DNA of 64,000 nt, taken from assembly GCA_963576725.1 (NCBI GenBank), contig OY755242.1:24417869-24481868 (forward strand). The letters are read 5' to 3'. This stretch comes from Azorinus chamasolen (lineage: Eukaryota > Mollusca > Bivalvia > Cardiida > Solecurtidae). The notes under the pieces were generated by a model. The model was not told where the DNA came from. It made no database searches and worked only from the letters and a program-made list of their open reading frames with translations. The first letter of the stretch is position 1. Every line of letters begins with the position of its first letter. Shown here piece after piece: positions 45,458 to 47,032 of the stretch. The position numbers and the translations under genes were made by a program.

Positions 45458-46927
45458 CCCGTCTGTCTGTCTGTCCACGCTAACGATTCCTGTTTATGTG
45501 ACTAGATAATTACATGAGAACAAAAGATTTTTTGTTCTCATCGGTTTTATGTGGCTTATTTTCAGTTTGTACGGCTATTTTGAACAAAAGAATAGCAACA
45601 TACACTCAATCCGTTAGAAAGTCCGTCACACTTTCGTTTTTTTGGCTGTCATTTCTAAACTAATCATTATAGAGCTTTCAAATTTCACATGTGTCTTCCT
45701 CTCATTAAGGACCATTGATGTAACTAAGGTCCATAACCCTGCATGCAATAATTTTTGAGTTATTCCCCTTTTTCTGATTTTCGCACTCCGGCATATGAAC
45801 ACGTTTTGTGTCAGATGCGAGCAGGTGACACATGTGTTCCTCCGAACACTCTTGTCTGAAACATTGCTAGTTTTTAGACAGGTGTCTGCCTTAGTGCAGG
45901 ATGAAAGTCATGCAGAAAGTCCGCAAAAGAGCTCTCTATATGAGTTTCAACCTACAATGAGCTGTCACCAATTGTACACCACGACATTGACAATAATTAA
46001 CCCTTTTCTTGCTCTACGTTTATTCCAATTTTCATACCTACTGAACATTCATGGAAAAATAGTTACAAGGAAATATGGAAAGTAGAACATTGTAGCCATT
46101 TTAGAAAGTTAAACAACATACATGTATCTTTCAAAGTCTATTAGCAAACAGAGCAGACCCAGATCAGACGGCTCCTATAGGAGTCGTCTGATCAGAAGCT
46201 GCTCTGTTTGCTTTTGACATGATACATGTACAGTTCTGATTCTACAGTTGTTGTCAAAGCAAACAAATATTGAAAAAATTGTACATGTATTACAAGATTT
46301 CAACTAATAAATATTAATGATGGCATTATTTCTTACATGTATACACGTACTGAACATGGAAAGGCTTATATGCTGATTGATCCATTTCACTTACATGTAA
46401 ACTCAGCATTCAAAATATATAATAGTATGCAAATTATTATCAGAGACAACGTTTCCTTTAAAACTAGTTTTATATTTCTTCCCAAATTCCCATGTTGTGA
46501 TCACTCTTTAGAATCACCTCTTCTTGACGGGCACAACATAGGGTTTGATAAAGAAATTACTTTAGTATTTTGAATACGCACCATTATCTATAAGCTCCGA
46601 ATGGCGATTTTAAATCACTGTGATTATAATACCACGTATGTTGTATTTTCTTTTTAAGAGTACAAGAAGTGCAACAAATACAAAATATCTGGTGCAAAAC
46701 CGAACCGGCGCGGAAGGAAGTTCGTGCACGGGACTGTGGTTGAATACGCTTGCAGGCCCGGTCGCAAACTGGTCGGGGATAATAAATTGGAGTGCAGGGA
46801 TGGACGGTGGACGGAAGTGAAATTTTTCTGTATGTCACGGAGAGATGTCAAACAAATTCTCAACAAGTTTGCAGCCCTTCCGAAGGCCCAGCAGAAGGCA
46901 CTGTGTGAGGAATACATTCCCAATTGA
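14217..46927 (+). CDS. Secreted CCP/sushi - TSP1 multidomain protein (12-exon gene model)
   Basis: The coding exons are 14217-14307, 22504-22767, 24645-24839, 26852-27043, 27922-28119, 29516-29713, 30537-30734, 32703-32894, 42256-42426, 43293-43463, 44971-45231 and 46659-46927. Together they give 2400 nt, 799 residues plus stop. All introns are GT-AG and phase 1, and each internal exon is a multiple of three. Domains in order: signal peptide, CCP1-7 (residues ~31-509), TSP1 x2 (510-623), CCP8-9 (~624-770) and a ~29-residue tail. There is no membrane segment after the signal peptide, so it should be secreted. Six CCPs carry a sequon at the same place (GNNT or GNRT). CCP/TSP1 mixtures occur in extracellular recognition and complement-type proteins, so a haemolymph defence or matrix role is plausible but unproven. 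Introns 1 (8.2 kb) and 8 (9.4 kb) could hide further exons. Confidence 0.85.
14474..14696 (+). repeat. T1 element, complete
   Basis: TACAGTAAAACCTCTATAAC..GAGAGGTTTTACTGTA flanked by TA. Perfect core AACGCTCC-TATA-GGAGCGTT at 14578-14601. Lies in intron 1. Confidence 0.85.
14859..15119 (+). repeat. T1 element with a foreign insert at its centre
   Basis: The ends are intact (TACAGTAAACCCTCTCTGTA..GAGAGGCTTTACTGTA). Instead of the usual apex, the centre carries AAGCGCTTTTGAACGCACCC, then GAGCGCTATATAAATGTGGT and a TAA/TAATAA run. That is the form of a widespread animal SINE tail. Confidence 0.75.
15182..15504 (+). repeat. T2 element
   Basis: ACAGTTGAACTTCGATAACT CGAAC and the inverse GTTCGAGTTATC..CGAAATTCAACTGT. 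The hairpin AAAGTAATGCTGAAAGCTCC-TG..GAGCTTTCAGCATTACTTT is perfect at about 15303-15352. The family apex (GCTCC..GGAGC) is the one found in T1 and M2. Confidence 0.85.
15516..15655 (+). repeat. T1 fragment with right end
   Basis: Starts at the inner TTTAATGCAGGG block and has apex AAAGCTCC-TATA-GGAGCTTT. Ends TTAAGACAGGTTCTACTGTA. The left outer end is missing. Confidence 0.65.
15894..16123 (-). repeat. M1 element
   Basis: TTAA at both ends. Hairpin apex GCTCC-TATG-GGAGC. First of three minus-oriented M1 copies in intron 1. Confidence 0.85.
16346..16560 (+). repeat. T1 element, diverged, with a 10 bp triplet repeat
   Basis: The left part contains CTCACTAAAC three times in tandem (16350-16380). 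The usual GACAGGTGGCAACTTAATGC follows, with a degraded hairpin and the ending TAAGAGAGATTTCACAGTA. Confidence 0.55.
16690..16935 (-). repeat. M2 element, degraded hairpin
   Basis: CAAACAGAGTAGACTCAGAT CAGACG is present and the right arm is lost. Then CATGTGTCATTATAAAAATC and TTACATGAATATTTAATAGG. Confidence 0.6.
17101..17330 (-). repeat. M1 element
   Basis: TTAACCTATTCCGTCATATT..AATAGGTTAA. The hairpin is almost perfect, with one missing base in the right arm (TCTAATTATC). Confidence 0.85.
17588..17757 (+). repeat. T1 fragment
   Basis: CAGTAAAACCTTTCAACAGT GAT at the left, then GATAGCTTAATGCAG and GAAAGCTTCCATTCGAGCTC. The expected right part is cut off by the next element at TTAA 17754. 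Confidence 0.5.
17754..17907. repeat. Palindromic TTAA element H
   Basis: TTAAACCACAGGAGGCCATT TCG runs to the inverse CGAAATGGCCCCCTGTGGGT TAA. The whole element is one inverted repeat around TATTATACTGTATAA. The same arms occur, split apart by an insertion, at 60870-60952 and 63702-63795. Confidence 0.8.
18165..18372 (-). repeat. M1 element
   Basis: TTAACTCTTTCCTCCATAAT..GGGAAAGGGTTAA. The left arm has extra bases before GAGCATTTGCTCC; the right flank is shortened. Confidence 0.8.
18380..18593 (+). repeat. M2 fragment
   Basis: AAGCAAATAGAGTAGATCCT, GGTAGCTCC-TATA-AGGGGCTG and a right side ending GTAAAGGATTAA. Confidence 0.5.
18672..18920 (+). repeat. M5 element
   Basis: The hairpin GACAGCTCCCGCAGGAGCTG differs by one base from the 12689 copy. 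It shares TTAA 18917-18920 with the following M2. Confidence 0.85.
18917..19145 (-). repeat. M2 element with M5-like apex
   Basis: CAGACCCAGATCAGACGGCT CC-TGCA-GGGGCCGTCTGA. The apex TGCA is that of M5, while the outer parts (CATGAATATTCACGAGATGA) are M2. Confidence 0.65.
19637..19855 (+). repeat. M1 element
   Basis: Perfect 60+ bp hairpin from GAAACCATTGTGATAAATAG around CTATAG. First of three plus-oriented M1 copies in intron 1. Confidence 0.85.
19965..20045 (-). repeat. M2 hairpin fragment
   Basis: AATCAGTGTAGACCC..GATGGCTCCTTTAGGGGACC..GATCAGAGTCTGCGCTGTTT. Confidence 0.45.
20136..20382 (-). repeat. M4 element
   Basis: TTAACCCTTTCACCGCCAAT G..TTTGGCGCCAAAAAGAGTTAA with TTAA at both ends. 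Hairpin CCAGATCAGACGCCGCCTTT / AAGGCGGCGTCTGATCAGGG at 20192-20231. Confidence 0.8.
20462..20700 (+). repeat. M1 element
   Basis: Diverged hairpin: the apex reads GCTCCTATGGAGCATACTAT T before the right arm. Confidence 0.8.
20800..20975 (+). repeat. M3-like fragment
   Basis: TCAAACAGTTTGGATCCTGA..GCCGAGTTATTCGGC..AAGTTGTTTGC. The extended left flank with TTCGATCAAGCTTGTGA also occurs at 49870-49905 and 60345-60380, marking an M3 subtype. Confidence 0.55.
21123..21349 (+). repeat. M1 element inserted in T1-like sequence
   Basis: Flanked on the left by CCGGACGAATTAGTATCAGT and on the right by GGACAGGTGGCAGCTTAATG C, which are T1 blocks. The hairpin is partly decayed. Confidence 0.75.
21626..21821 (+). 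repeat. T1 element
   Basis: TACAGTAAAACCTCTCTATA..TAGAGAGGTTTTACTGTA with TA flanks. The right arm of the hairpin is replaced by two copies of AGCGGCCATCTGCCC. Confidence 0.8.
21975..22150. repeat. Minisatellite, ~43 bp x 4
   Basis: Four diverged units of the form ATTAGTAACGAAATGAGATA..TATGTATTATAAATGTAT. Confidence 0.8.
22222..22395 (+). repeat. M2 fragment
   Basis: GTGTAAGAAATAATGACATC, TATAATGGTACATGTAGACG and AATCAAAGCAGAACC; the right part is lost. Confidence 0.5.
22504..22767 (+). CDS. Exon 2: CCP1
   Basis: Acceptor ATATTTCCAG, donor AAAG|GTACCC, 264 nt. Residues 31-118. The four CCP cysteines are seen at PCSIP, IDCKK, SDCRN and PDCK, with the conserved tryptophan in NGTWTPSLPDC. It has a longer first loop than the other CCPs in the protein and a sequon NGT next to the tryptophan. 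The most divergent CCP of the set. Confidence 0.8.
22860..22935. repeat. Foldback element I, diverged copy
   Basis: CATTTCTCTACCAAACCCTG, CCAAAGAGTGGCAACAACAT and GGGTTAGACTGAGAAATG. Confidence 0.5.
23221..23377 (+). repeat. M2 element, right part
   Basis: TAAACAGAGCAGACCCTGAT..GGCTCCTATTGGAACATCTG..AAGGAAAGGGTTAA, ending in TTAA 23374-23377. Confidence 0.6.
23378..23518 (+). repeat. T1 fragment following a TTAA
   Basis: AAATACAGGTGTTGCTAAAA, a degraded hairpin, GCATTAAGCATCCACCTGCT and GAGAGGGGTTCTACAG. The left end is occupied by the M2 copy. Confidence 0.5.
23800..23977. repeat. GAT/ATG trinucleotide microsatellite
   Basis: A GATGAT-rich tract, purest at 23930-23970. It generates spurious open frames of Asp, Met or His runs. 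Confidence 0.9.
24102..24534 (+). repeat. T1 element split by an M1 insertion
   Basis: Left part TACACTAGAACCTGTTCCAA to CATGGCCGC; right part AACAGGCCCTACTGTA. Between them lies an M1 bounded by TTAA (24291-24294 and 24516-24519). Removing the M1 and one TTAA gives GGCCGC-TTAA-ACAGG, which matches uninterrupted T1 ends such as GCTTAAGACAGGTTC at 15630. Confidence 0.75.
24291..24519 (+). repeat. M1 element inside T1
   Basis: The hairpin is perfect around CTATAG (24424-24439). TTAA duplicated at both ends. Confidence 0.85.
24645..24839 (+). CDS. Exon 3: CCP2
   Basis: Acceptor ATGTCTTGCAG, donor A|GTACGT, 195 nt, residues 119-183. Cysteines at ERCDKL, YMCPS, IVCND and FRCVKK; tryptophan in GKWSPIKF. 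The usual GNNT sequon is replaced by GKNN, so it is not glycosylated there. A stop codon (TAG) follows in frame just after the donor, so the exon must splice at or before 24839. Confidence 0.85.
25117..25336 (+). repeat. M3 element (CTGCTGAGCAAA subtype)
   Basis: TTAACCTTTAGCCTGCTGAG..CAGGCTAAAGGTTAA, TTAA at both ends. Perfect hairpin GATGAGACGCTGAGTTACTC GGCG at 25247-25275. Confidence 0.8.
25337..25526 (+). repeat. T1 element, right two thirds
   Basis: GGCAGGTGGTAGCATAGTGC, hairpin GTAATGCAGAAAG..CTTTCTGCATTAC, ends TTAAGAAAGCTTCTGCTGTA. Its left part probably lies beyond the M3 that precedes it. Confidence 0.65.
25752..26429. mobile_element. TIR element L with repeated CTCGTATA motifs
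   Basis: The left end CGTCGCTGTGCTGACAAAAC CTCGTATA is matched perfectly by the inverse on the right (TATACGAGGTTTTGTCAGCA..GCGACG). Both sides are flanked by TTAT. Inside, CTCGTATA or TCGTATA recurs at about 25893, 25937, 26101, 26143 and 26161. Such repeats are typical of transposase-binding sites. It has no transposase frame. Confidence 0.75.
26451..26658 (+). repeat. T1 element (CTCGATTATTCGAA subtype)
   Basis: TACAGTAAGACCTCGATTAT TCG..CGGATAATCGAAGTTTTACTGTA with TA flanks. The hairpin GTCATGCAGAAAGCTCCTCT A / TAGGAGCTTTCTGCATGAC is perfect. Confidence 0.85.
26700..26782 (+). repeat. M2 hairpin fragment
   Basis: GCAAACAGTGCAGACC..TGGCTCCTGAAGGGTCC..GAGTCTACACTG. Confidence 0.45.
26852..27043 (+). 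CDS. Exon 4: CCP3
   Basis: Acceptor CTATATTTTAG, donor AAAAG|GTACCA, 192 nt, residues 184-247. Cysteines at KKCKN, YQCLT, VICNK and FKCQI; tryptophan in GTWSEIQF; sequon GNNT. Closest in pattern to CCP7 and CCP8 (GNNTV.C.NG.W). The PSGT before the second cysteine is shared with CCP8. Confidence 0.85.
27162..27260. repeat. GCTGAT/GATGAT microsatellite
   Basis: Imperfect trinucleotide tract in intron 4. Confidence 0.85.
27365..27576 (+). repeat. T1 element (CTGTCTAAACCGGACG subtype)
   Basis: ACAGTAAAACCTGTCTAAAC CGG..TTCGGTTTAGAGGGGTTTACTGTA. The hairpin is nearly intact around GCTCCTCTATGAGC. Confidence 0.8.
27590..27840 (+). repeat. M2 element, diverged
   Basis: TTTATAATGATACATAAGC, AACAAACAGAGCATACACTG, AAGCTCC-TATA-GGATCCGA and GGGTCTACTTTGTTTGCAAA. 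Confidence 0.6.
27922..28119 (+). CDS. Exon 5: CCP4
   Basis: Acceptor GTTCTTTTAG, donor AAATG|GTTAGT, 198 nt, residues 248-313. Cysteines at EKCGTF, YTCRN, IVCDN and FQCLD; tryptophan in GRWTDIQF; sequon GNNT. About three quarters or more identical to exons 6 and 7, and its 3' end plus the start of its intron (GTTAGTGTTTGAT) match exon 7 better than exon 6. Confidence 0.85.
28199..28398 (-). repeat. M4 element, right end degraded
   Basis: TTAACCCTTTCGGCGTCAAA TTTC, GAGACAAAAAGTGAAGACTG and ATTTGTCGTGG; the usual hairpin is mostly lost. Confidence 0.6.
28571..28980. repeat. M4-like sequence split by a palindrome
   Basis: TTAACTCTTTTGGTGCCAAT (28571-28590) is the M4 end. It is cut by the element at 28591-28954 and TTTGGTGCCAAT is repeated right after it. 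Confidence 0.55.
28591..28954. mobile_element. Long palindromic (foldback) element
   Basis: Two ~180 bp arms around GTAC at 28770/28771. The left arm begins CAAAGGTGCCCGACGCATGC and the right ends GCATGCGTCGAGCACC. Arms differ mainly in the C/G and A/T homopolymers. TTTGGTGCCAAT is present on both sides (28579-28590, 28955-28966), a 12 bp candidate target duplication. Open frames here are by-products of the palindrome. Confidence 0.75.
29215..29345 (-). repeat. M2 element, left half
   Basis: TTAACCCCTTCCTCCATAGA, TGCAAACAGAGCAGACCC and TCTGTAGGAGCCGTCTGG; the M2 continuation (AATGAATATTCATGAAGTCA) follows the foldback at 29344-29456. Confidence 0.65.
29344..29456. repeat. Foldback element G, copy 2
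   Basis: ATGCTTACAAAACCTTTTAG TTTAGTCTGAG, hairpin GTCAGATTTGAGCCTTTGGC TCAAATCTGAC. Relative of 11396-11572, with the right arm shortened. Confidence 0.65.
29516..29713 (+). CDS. Exon 6: CCP5
   Basis: Acceptor CCTTTCAG, donor AAATG|GTTAGT, 198 nt, residues 314-379. Cysteines at QTCGMI, YRCRF, IVCEN and FQCLD; tryptophan in GQWTEFQF; sequon GNNT. Differs from exon 7 at three bases of 198, giving E/D and Q/R changes side by side in the loop before the tryptophan. Confidence 0.85.
30030..30130. repeat. M2 hairpin fragment
   Basis: ACAAACAGGAATTGTCAGGA, TACAGGAGTCGCCTGAACCG, GGTCTGCTTTGTTTG. Decayed. Confidence 0.35.
30199..30434 (-). repeat. M2 element
   Basis: TTAACCCTTTTCCCCGTAGA; hairpin AAACGACTCCTGTAGGAGTC; right part ATGAATATTTATGAAGTCAT; ends TTAA 30431-30434. 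Confidence 0.75.
30441..30476 (+). pseudogene. Truncated copy of a CCP exon start
   Basis: GGACCCTTCCAGAATATCAG ATATGTAGAATGA matches the splice acceptor and first ~20 bases of exons 6 and 7 (GGACCCTTTCAGAATATCAG ACATGTGGAATGA). It then runs into unrelated ATTCATG sequence. A relic of the duplication that made exon 7. Confidence 0.7.
30537..30734 (+). CDS. Exon 7: CCP6
   Basis: Acceptor CCCTTTCAG, donor AAATG|GTTAGT, 198 nt, residues 380-445. Same cysteine pattern and GNNT sequon as exon 6. It shares GATAACGGCCGATGG and the first bases of the following intron with exon 5, so it is a mosaic of the two neighbours. Confidence 0.85.
30813..31026. repeat. TTAA hairpin element, M2-related subtype
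   Basis: TTAACCCTTTACTGTGCGGG..GCGTTGTAAGGGTTAA. Perfect hairpin CAAACAGTGCAGACCCGGAT GAGAGGGCTCC around TATT at 30855-30920. TTAA at both ends. Confidence 0.8.
31170..31398 (+). repeat. M1 element
   Basis: TTAACCCATTATCGCATAGG..GAGGGAATGGGTTAA. Hairpin perfect but for GCCCC at the apex. Abuts the next M2 at TTAA 31395-31398. Confidence 0.85.
31395..31640 (+). repeat. M2 element
   Basis: ATAATGGTACAAGGAACTG, AAACAGAGCAGACCATGATA, TGCTATAGGAGCGG, GGTTTACTCTGTTTGCAAAA. Confidence 0.65.
31640..31868 (+). repeat. M2 element interrupted by a palindrome
   Basis: Left block TTTATTCGTGTAAAACATAG..GATGGCAT, then the palindrome at 31711-31794, then TGAACACGTGAAG and GCCGTTTGCAAACGTG. Confidence 0.55.
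31711..31794. repeat. 84 bp near-perfect palindrome
   Basis: ATATCGAGGGATTGGTGCAA..GGAG to its inverse ..CACCAAGCCCTCGATAT, with a two-base centre at CTTCACT-AA-AGTGAAG. It sits where M2 normally has ATAATGGCACATG. Small foldback insertion. Confidence 0.8.
31868..32095 (-). repeat. M1 element
   Basis: Starts TTATCCCATTCCCGCATATT; apex GCTGTATAGGAGC; right end GGGGAAGGGTTAA. Confidence 0.8.
32141..32519. repeat. 27 bp minisatellite, ~14 units
   Basis: Unit CTGACAGTTGTAAACAGTAC GAGTGCA, with GACAG/GGCAG and TGCA/TGTA variants segregating along the array. Because 27 is a multiple of three, both strands stay open (TDSCKQYEC on plus, YCLQLPVHS on minus). There is no start context, splice site or homologous domain, so I treat it as non-coding. 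Confidence 0.85.
32510..32636 (+). repeat. M2 element, right half
   Basis: ATCAAAGGACTACCACAGGA TCATTC, CCGGGTCTACACTGTATG and the right end TATAAGGTTAA. The minisatellite seems to have grown in its left arm (AAACAGTAC). Confidence 0.5.
32703..32894 (+). CDS. Exon 8: CCP7
   Basis: Acceptor CGCTTTACAG, donor CCAG|GTATAG, 192 nt, residues 446-509. Cysteines at GDCAL, YSCVH, VVCTN and FKCEL; tryptophan in GQWSPVNF; sequon GNNT. Last CCP before the TSP1 pair, followed by the 9.4 kb intron 8. Confidence 0.85.
32970..33195 (+). repeat. M2 element
   Basis: ATGAATATTCATGTGAGAAA, GTAGAATCATATTTATATTA; most of the hairpin is deleted (CAGACCC-TTACAT-GGGTCTACC). Ends GTAAATGGTTAA. Confidence 0.7.
33419..33647 (+). 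repeat. M1 element
   Basis: TTAATCCATTACCTCATGGG..GAATGGGTCAA. Perfect hairpin. Both terminal TTAACCC copies carry one substitution. Confidence 0.85.
33680..33812 (+). repeat. T1 fragment
   Basis: AAGACAGGTGATAGCTTAAT GCAG, hairpin right arm GAGCTTTCTGTATTGACT, CTGTATTAAGCAACCATCTG C. The left arm is deleted up to GAGCTTT. Confidence 0.6.
33963..34322 (+). repeat. T1 element split by an M1 insertion
   Basis: Left piece GACGGATGGTAACTTAATGC..GTTCTACA; right piece GCACCTGTCTTTAAAGACTA..TAGAGGTTCTACTCTATA. The M1 between them occupies the TTAA of the T1 block GCATTAAGCAACC. Confidence 0.7.
34030..34257 (-). repeat. M1 element inside T1
   Basis: TTAA at both ends. Apex GCTCCTAAAGGAGC, right arm with CATAATGG. 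Confidence 0.85.
34470..34707 (+). repeat. M2 element
   Basis: GATATTCATGTACGAAATGG, GCCATGGCAGAAACTGTAGA and a complete hairpin CAGACAGCTCC-TATA-GGAGTCGTCTGA. Ends GTAAAGGGTTAA. Confidence 0.8.
34704..35245 (-). repeat. M2 element split by T2
   Basis: Begins at the shared TTAA and has GCATTTTCATGCC and ATGTGCCATTTTAAAATATC. After the T2 insertion it resumes with TTCATATTCATGGTGTCATT TTTG, the normal M2 continuation. Confidence 0.65.
34917..35205 (+). repeat. T2 element inserted in M2
   Basis: TACAGTTGAACTTCGATAAC..GATATCGAAGTTCAACTGTA flanked by TA. The left hairpin arm is deleted up to ACTCC-TGTA-GGAGC. Confidence 0.85.
35340..35570 (+). repeat. M2 element, diverged
   Basis: CATGAATATTTATGTAAAAA, CATCATGAATATTAATTACC, AACAGTGCTGTCTGATCTGG and the end TTAATGGTTAA. 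Confidence 0.6.
35735..35937 (-). repeat. M1 element, left end lost
   Basis: GAAACCAACCATTGTGATAA ATAG with a perfect hairpin around CTATGG; right end GGAGGGCATGGTTAA. Confidence 0.8.
35934..36090 (-). repeat. M2 fragment
   Basis: TTAATCGATTACATGATAGA GACGCATTTTGACGCC; the rest is strongly decayed. Confidence 0.4.
36113..36208. repeat. 32 bp tandem repeat x 3
   Basis: Unit TAGTTTACGATTTAGGCTCC ACCCTCTCTGCA, three copies with a single G/T difference. Recent expansion. Confidence 0.9.
36430..36595 (+). repeat. T1 element, left hairpin arm deleted
   Basis: TACAGTAAAACCTCTCAATA ACAG..ATAGAGAGGTTTTACTGTA with TA on both sides. The inner part jumps from GGTGGCTAC to GTTCTGTTTTACTTTCACCT. Confidence 0.8.
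36726..36954 (+). repeat. M1 element inside T1
   Basis: TTAACCCATTCCCTCATAGG..GAGGTAATGGGTTA. Perfect hairpin. Confidence 0.85.
37338..37547 (+). repeat. T1 element
   Basis: TACAGCAACACGTGTCTGAA GCG..TTAGGACAGGTTCTACTGTA, perfect core GAAAGCTCC-TATA-GGAGCTTTC. Confidence 0.8.
37785..38024 (+). repeat. M4 element
   Basis: AACTCTTTTGGCGCCAGATT TAAAAGCG..GGCGCCGAAAGAGTTAA. About 90% like the 7408 copy by eye; the hairpin has one decayed arm. Confidence 0.8.
38128..38325 (-). repeat. M3 element with shortened hairpin
   Basis: TTAACCCTTTCACGTCAAGC..GACACTGAAGGGGTTAG. Core ACAGTTTGGATGTCTCATCT GGATCC: the left arm is mostly deleted. Confidence 0.65.
38555..38740 (-). repeat. M2 fragment
   Basis: TTGCAAACAGAGTAGACGGC TCC, partly repeated as TACTCATTTCAAA-CCTTTGCAAA. 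Confidence 0.4.
38745..39031 (+). repeat. T1-M2 hybrid
   Basis: T1 blocks (ATGAGACGGCCACTAAATTA, GCAAGGTGAAAGTAAAACAG AACGCTCC-TACA-GGAGC, CAGTCACCTGCC) run straight into M2 blocks (GAACACAGAATGTTTAGA, GTAGAATCAGATC, TAAACAGAGCAGATCC). The T1 outer right end is absent. Confidence 0.5.
39088..39299 (+). repeat. T1 element (CTCGATAATCGAA subtype)
   Basis: TATAGTAAACACTCGATAAT..GAGATAATCAAGGGTTTACTGTA; imperfect hairpin AAAGCTCCAGGATGAGCTTT. Confidence 0.7.
39359..39545 (+). repeat. T1 element (CCTAAACCGAACG subtype)
   Basis: TACAGAAAACCATCCTAAAC..TCCGGTTTAAAGGGGTTTTACTGTA with TA. The hairpin GTGAAAGTCATATACGAAGG is shortened. Confidence 0.75.
39546..39740 (-). repeat. M2 element, left end lost
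   Basis: CAGATGGCTCC-TATA-TGAGCCATTCGATCAG, GTTCATGTGCATTATAAAAA, GACATGAATATTCATTGAGT and AAAGGGTTAA. Confidence 0.65.
39741..40035. other. No gene recognised (intron 8)
   Basis: AT-rich intronic DNA with no repeat ends or exon signature visible. Confidence 0.4.
40036..40266. repeat. 45 bp minisatellite, 5 units
   Basis: Unit GGTTGCAATAACCTTACCAG CCCATACACTAATACGTTCT TGTGT. The length is a multiple of three, so frames stay open on both strands, but nothing suggests an exon. Confidence 0.9.
40330..40397 (-). repeat. M1 right-end fragment
   Basis: TTCTCCTTTTCGGTAGATTT ATTC..GAGAGAATGGGTTAA; the hairpin is missing. Confidence 0.75.
40394..40606 (+). repeat. M2 element
   Basis: AAGAAATAATGACATTATGA, ATAATGGCAGATGAACACAG, GCAAAGAGAGCAGATCCTCA TC and GGGTCTACTCTGG. 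Abuts the M1 fragment at TTAA. Confidence 0.65.
40607..41155. other. No gene recognised (intron 8)
   Basis: No exon or known repeat seen. Pyrimidine-rich towards the right end, leading into the CT tract. Confidence 0.4.
41156..41395. repeat. CT tract followed by GA/AGACA-rich tract
   Basis: (CT)n at 41187-41213 followed by a purine-rich stretch of AGAGA, AGACAGA and ACATAC units. The long Ser/Leu and Arg/Glu open frames here come from composition only. Confidence 0.85.
41396..41771. other. No gene recognised (intron 8)
   Basis: No splice-bounded frame, domain or repeat boundary noticed. Confidence 0.35.
41772..41975 (+). repeat. T1 element
   Basis: TACAGTAGAACCTTCTTAAG C..GGACAGGTTCTATTGTA with decayed hairpin GAAAGCTCTTATAGAACATT. 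Confidence 0.75.
42000..42085. repeat. Foldback element I, diverged copy
   Basis: TTCTCCACTAAACTTGCCTT G..CAAAATAGGGTTTGGCTGAG AGG. Confidence 0.4.
42256..42426 (+). CDS. Exon 9: thrombospondin type-1 repeat 1
   Basis: Acceptor GATATTTAG, donor CCAG|GTACAA, 171 nt, residues 510-566. A textbook TSP1: FSQWTAWRPCSATCGTGSQS then RSRDC, with six cysteines ending NPCPG. WTAW fits the C-mannosylation motif WxxW and CSATCG the O-fucosylation motif CxxS/TCG, so both modifications are possible. CLGSAIELQDC differs from exon 10. Confidence 0.95.
42885..43125 (-). repeat. M4 element
   Basis: ACCGCCAATGTCGCCAACAT, CCCAGATCAGACATTGTCCT T, AAATTTGGCACCAAAAGAGT TAA. Lies ~460 bp after TSP1 exon 9. Confidence 0.7.
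43293..43463 (+). CDS. Exon 10: thrombospondin type-1 repeat 2
   Basis: Acceptor TTGTATTTAG, donor CCCG|GTAAGG, 171 nt, residues 567-623. FSEWTAWRSCSVTCGTGSQS with all six cysteines, WxxW and CSVTCG. About 85-90% identical to exon 9 in DNA by eye, so a fairly recent tandem duplicate. Confidence 0.95.
43812..44018 (-). repeat. M4 element, diverged
   Basis: CAGTCCCAGATCAGATGCCG GG..GGCGGCGACGCCGG, then TTTGAAATTTGCATTTATTT. Lies ~350 bp after TSP1 exon 10, at a position parallel to the M4 after exon 9. Confidence 0.55.
44125..44345 (-). repeat. M2 element, hairpin deleted
   Basis: TCATACAAACGCC, GGTCAGGGTCTGCTGTGTTT, ATATGCCATCATAAAAACAA, TTACACGAATATTCAACAGG. Confidence 0.55.
44540..44660 (+). 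repeat. M2 hairpin fragment
   Basis: TATTAGCAAACAGAACATAT CCTGATCATACAGC..GATGTCTGACCTGG. Confidence 0.4.
44697..44945 (+). repeat. M5 element
   Basis: Left TTAA lost (CATCATTCGCTTGCTAGTCA GC). Perfect hairpin around AGCTCC-TGCA-GGAGCT. Right TTAA at 44942-44945, 26 bp before the exon 11 acceptor site, so the element's end supplies part of that intron's pyrimidine context. Confidence 0.85.
44971..45231 (+). CDS. Exon 11: CCP8 plus linker
   Basis: Acceptor ACACTTTCAG, donor AAAG|GTAACA, 261 nt, residues 624-710. Cysteines at EPCEP, YSCVP, VVCNN and FTCRR; tryptophan in GKWSEVKF; sequon GNRT. After the domain comes a ~20-residue linker, EILPKEESTLAPPVTSIK, rich in Pro/Ser/Thr and probably extended. 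Confidence 0.85.
45246..45368 (-). repeat. M3 element core
   Basis: GTAAACAGTTTGAATCCAGA TG..GACGCCGAGTAAGTCGGCGT C..CAGGATCCAAAGTGTTTG. Confidence 0.6.
45424..45478. repeat. GTCT/GTCC microsatellite
   Basis: Tandem tetranucleotides CCGT/CTGT. Confidence 0.85.
45500..45870. other. No gene recognised (intron 11)
   Basis: No exon or repeat ends recognised. Confidence 0.35.
45871..45973 (+). repeat. T1 fragment
   Basis: TTAGACAGGTGTCTGCCTTA GTGCAGGATGAAAGTCATGC AG, decayed right arm, GAGCTGTCACC. Confidence 0.5.
45997..46370 (+). repeat. M2 element, longer variant
   Basis: TTAACCCTTTTCTTGCTCTA CG and the AATAGTTACAAGGAAATATG GAAAG block match the 3607 copy. Hairpin CAGACCCAGATCAGACGGCT CC-TATA-GGAGTCGTCTGATC at 46158-46198, followed by M2 right-side blocks in the other order (GATTCTACAG, ACTAATAAATATTAATGATG G). 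Possibly two half-elements joined at the hairpin. Confidence 0.65.
46480..46570. repeat. Foldback element I, diverged copy
   Basis: CTTCCCAAATTCCCATGTTG TGATCACTC..GACGGGCACAACATAGGGTT TG. Confidence 0.45.
46659..46927 (+). CDS. Exon 12: CCP9 and C-terminal tail
   Basis: Acceptor CTTTTTAAG, ends in TGA at 46925-46927. 269 nt, residues 711-799. Cysteines at KKCNK, YACRP, LECRD and FFCMS; tryptophan in GRWTEVKF; no sequon (GDNK). The first loop is strongly basic (KPNRRGRKFVHG). The ~29-residue tail runs SRRDVKQILNKFAALPKAQQ and then KALCEEYIPN, with one unpaired cysteine that could form an interchain bond. No membrane anchor or GPI signal is evident. I saw no AATAAA within 300 bp after the stop. 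Confidence 0.85.
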
Positions 46928-47032
46928 AGTTCATTATACACACAAAAACGTCTCTTAACCGGACGTTCATATTGGACTCGTTCGTTAACCCTTTAAATGC
47001 TGAATGTTCAAAATGGACTGGTCCATATGTGT

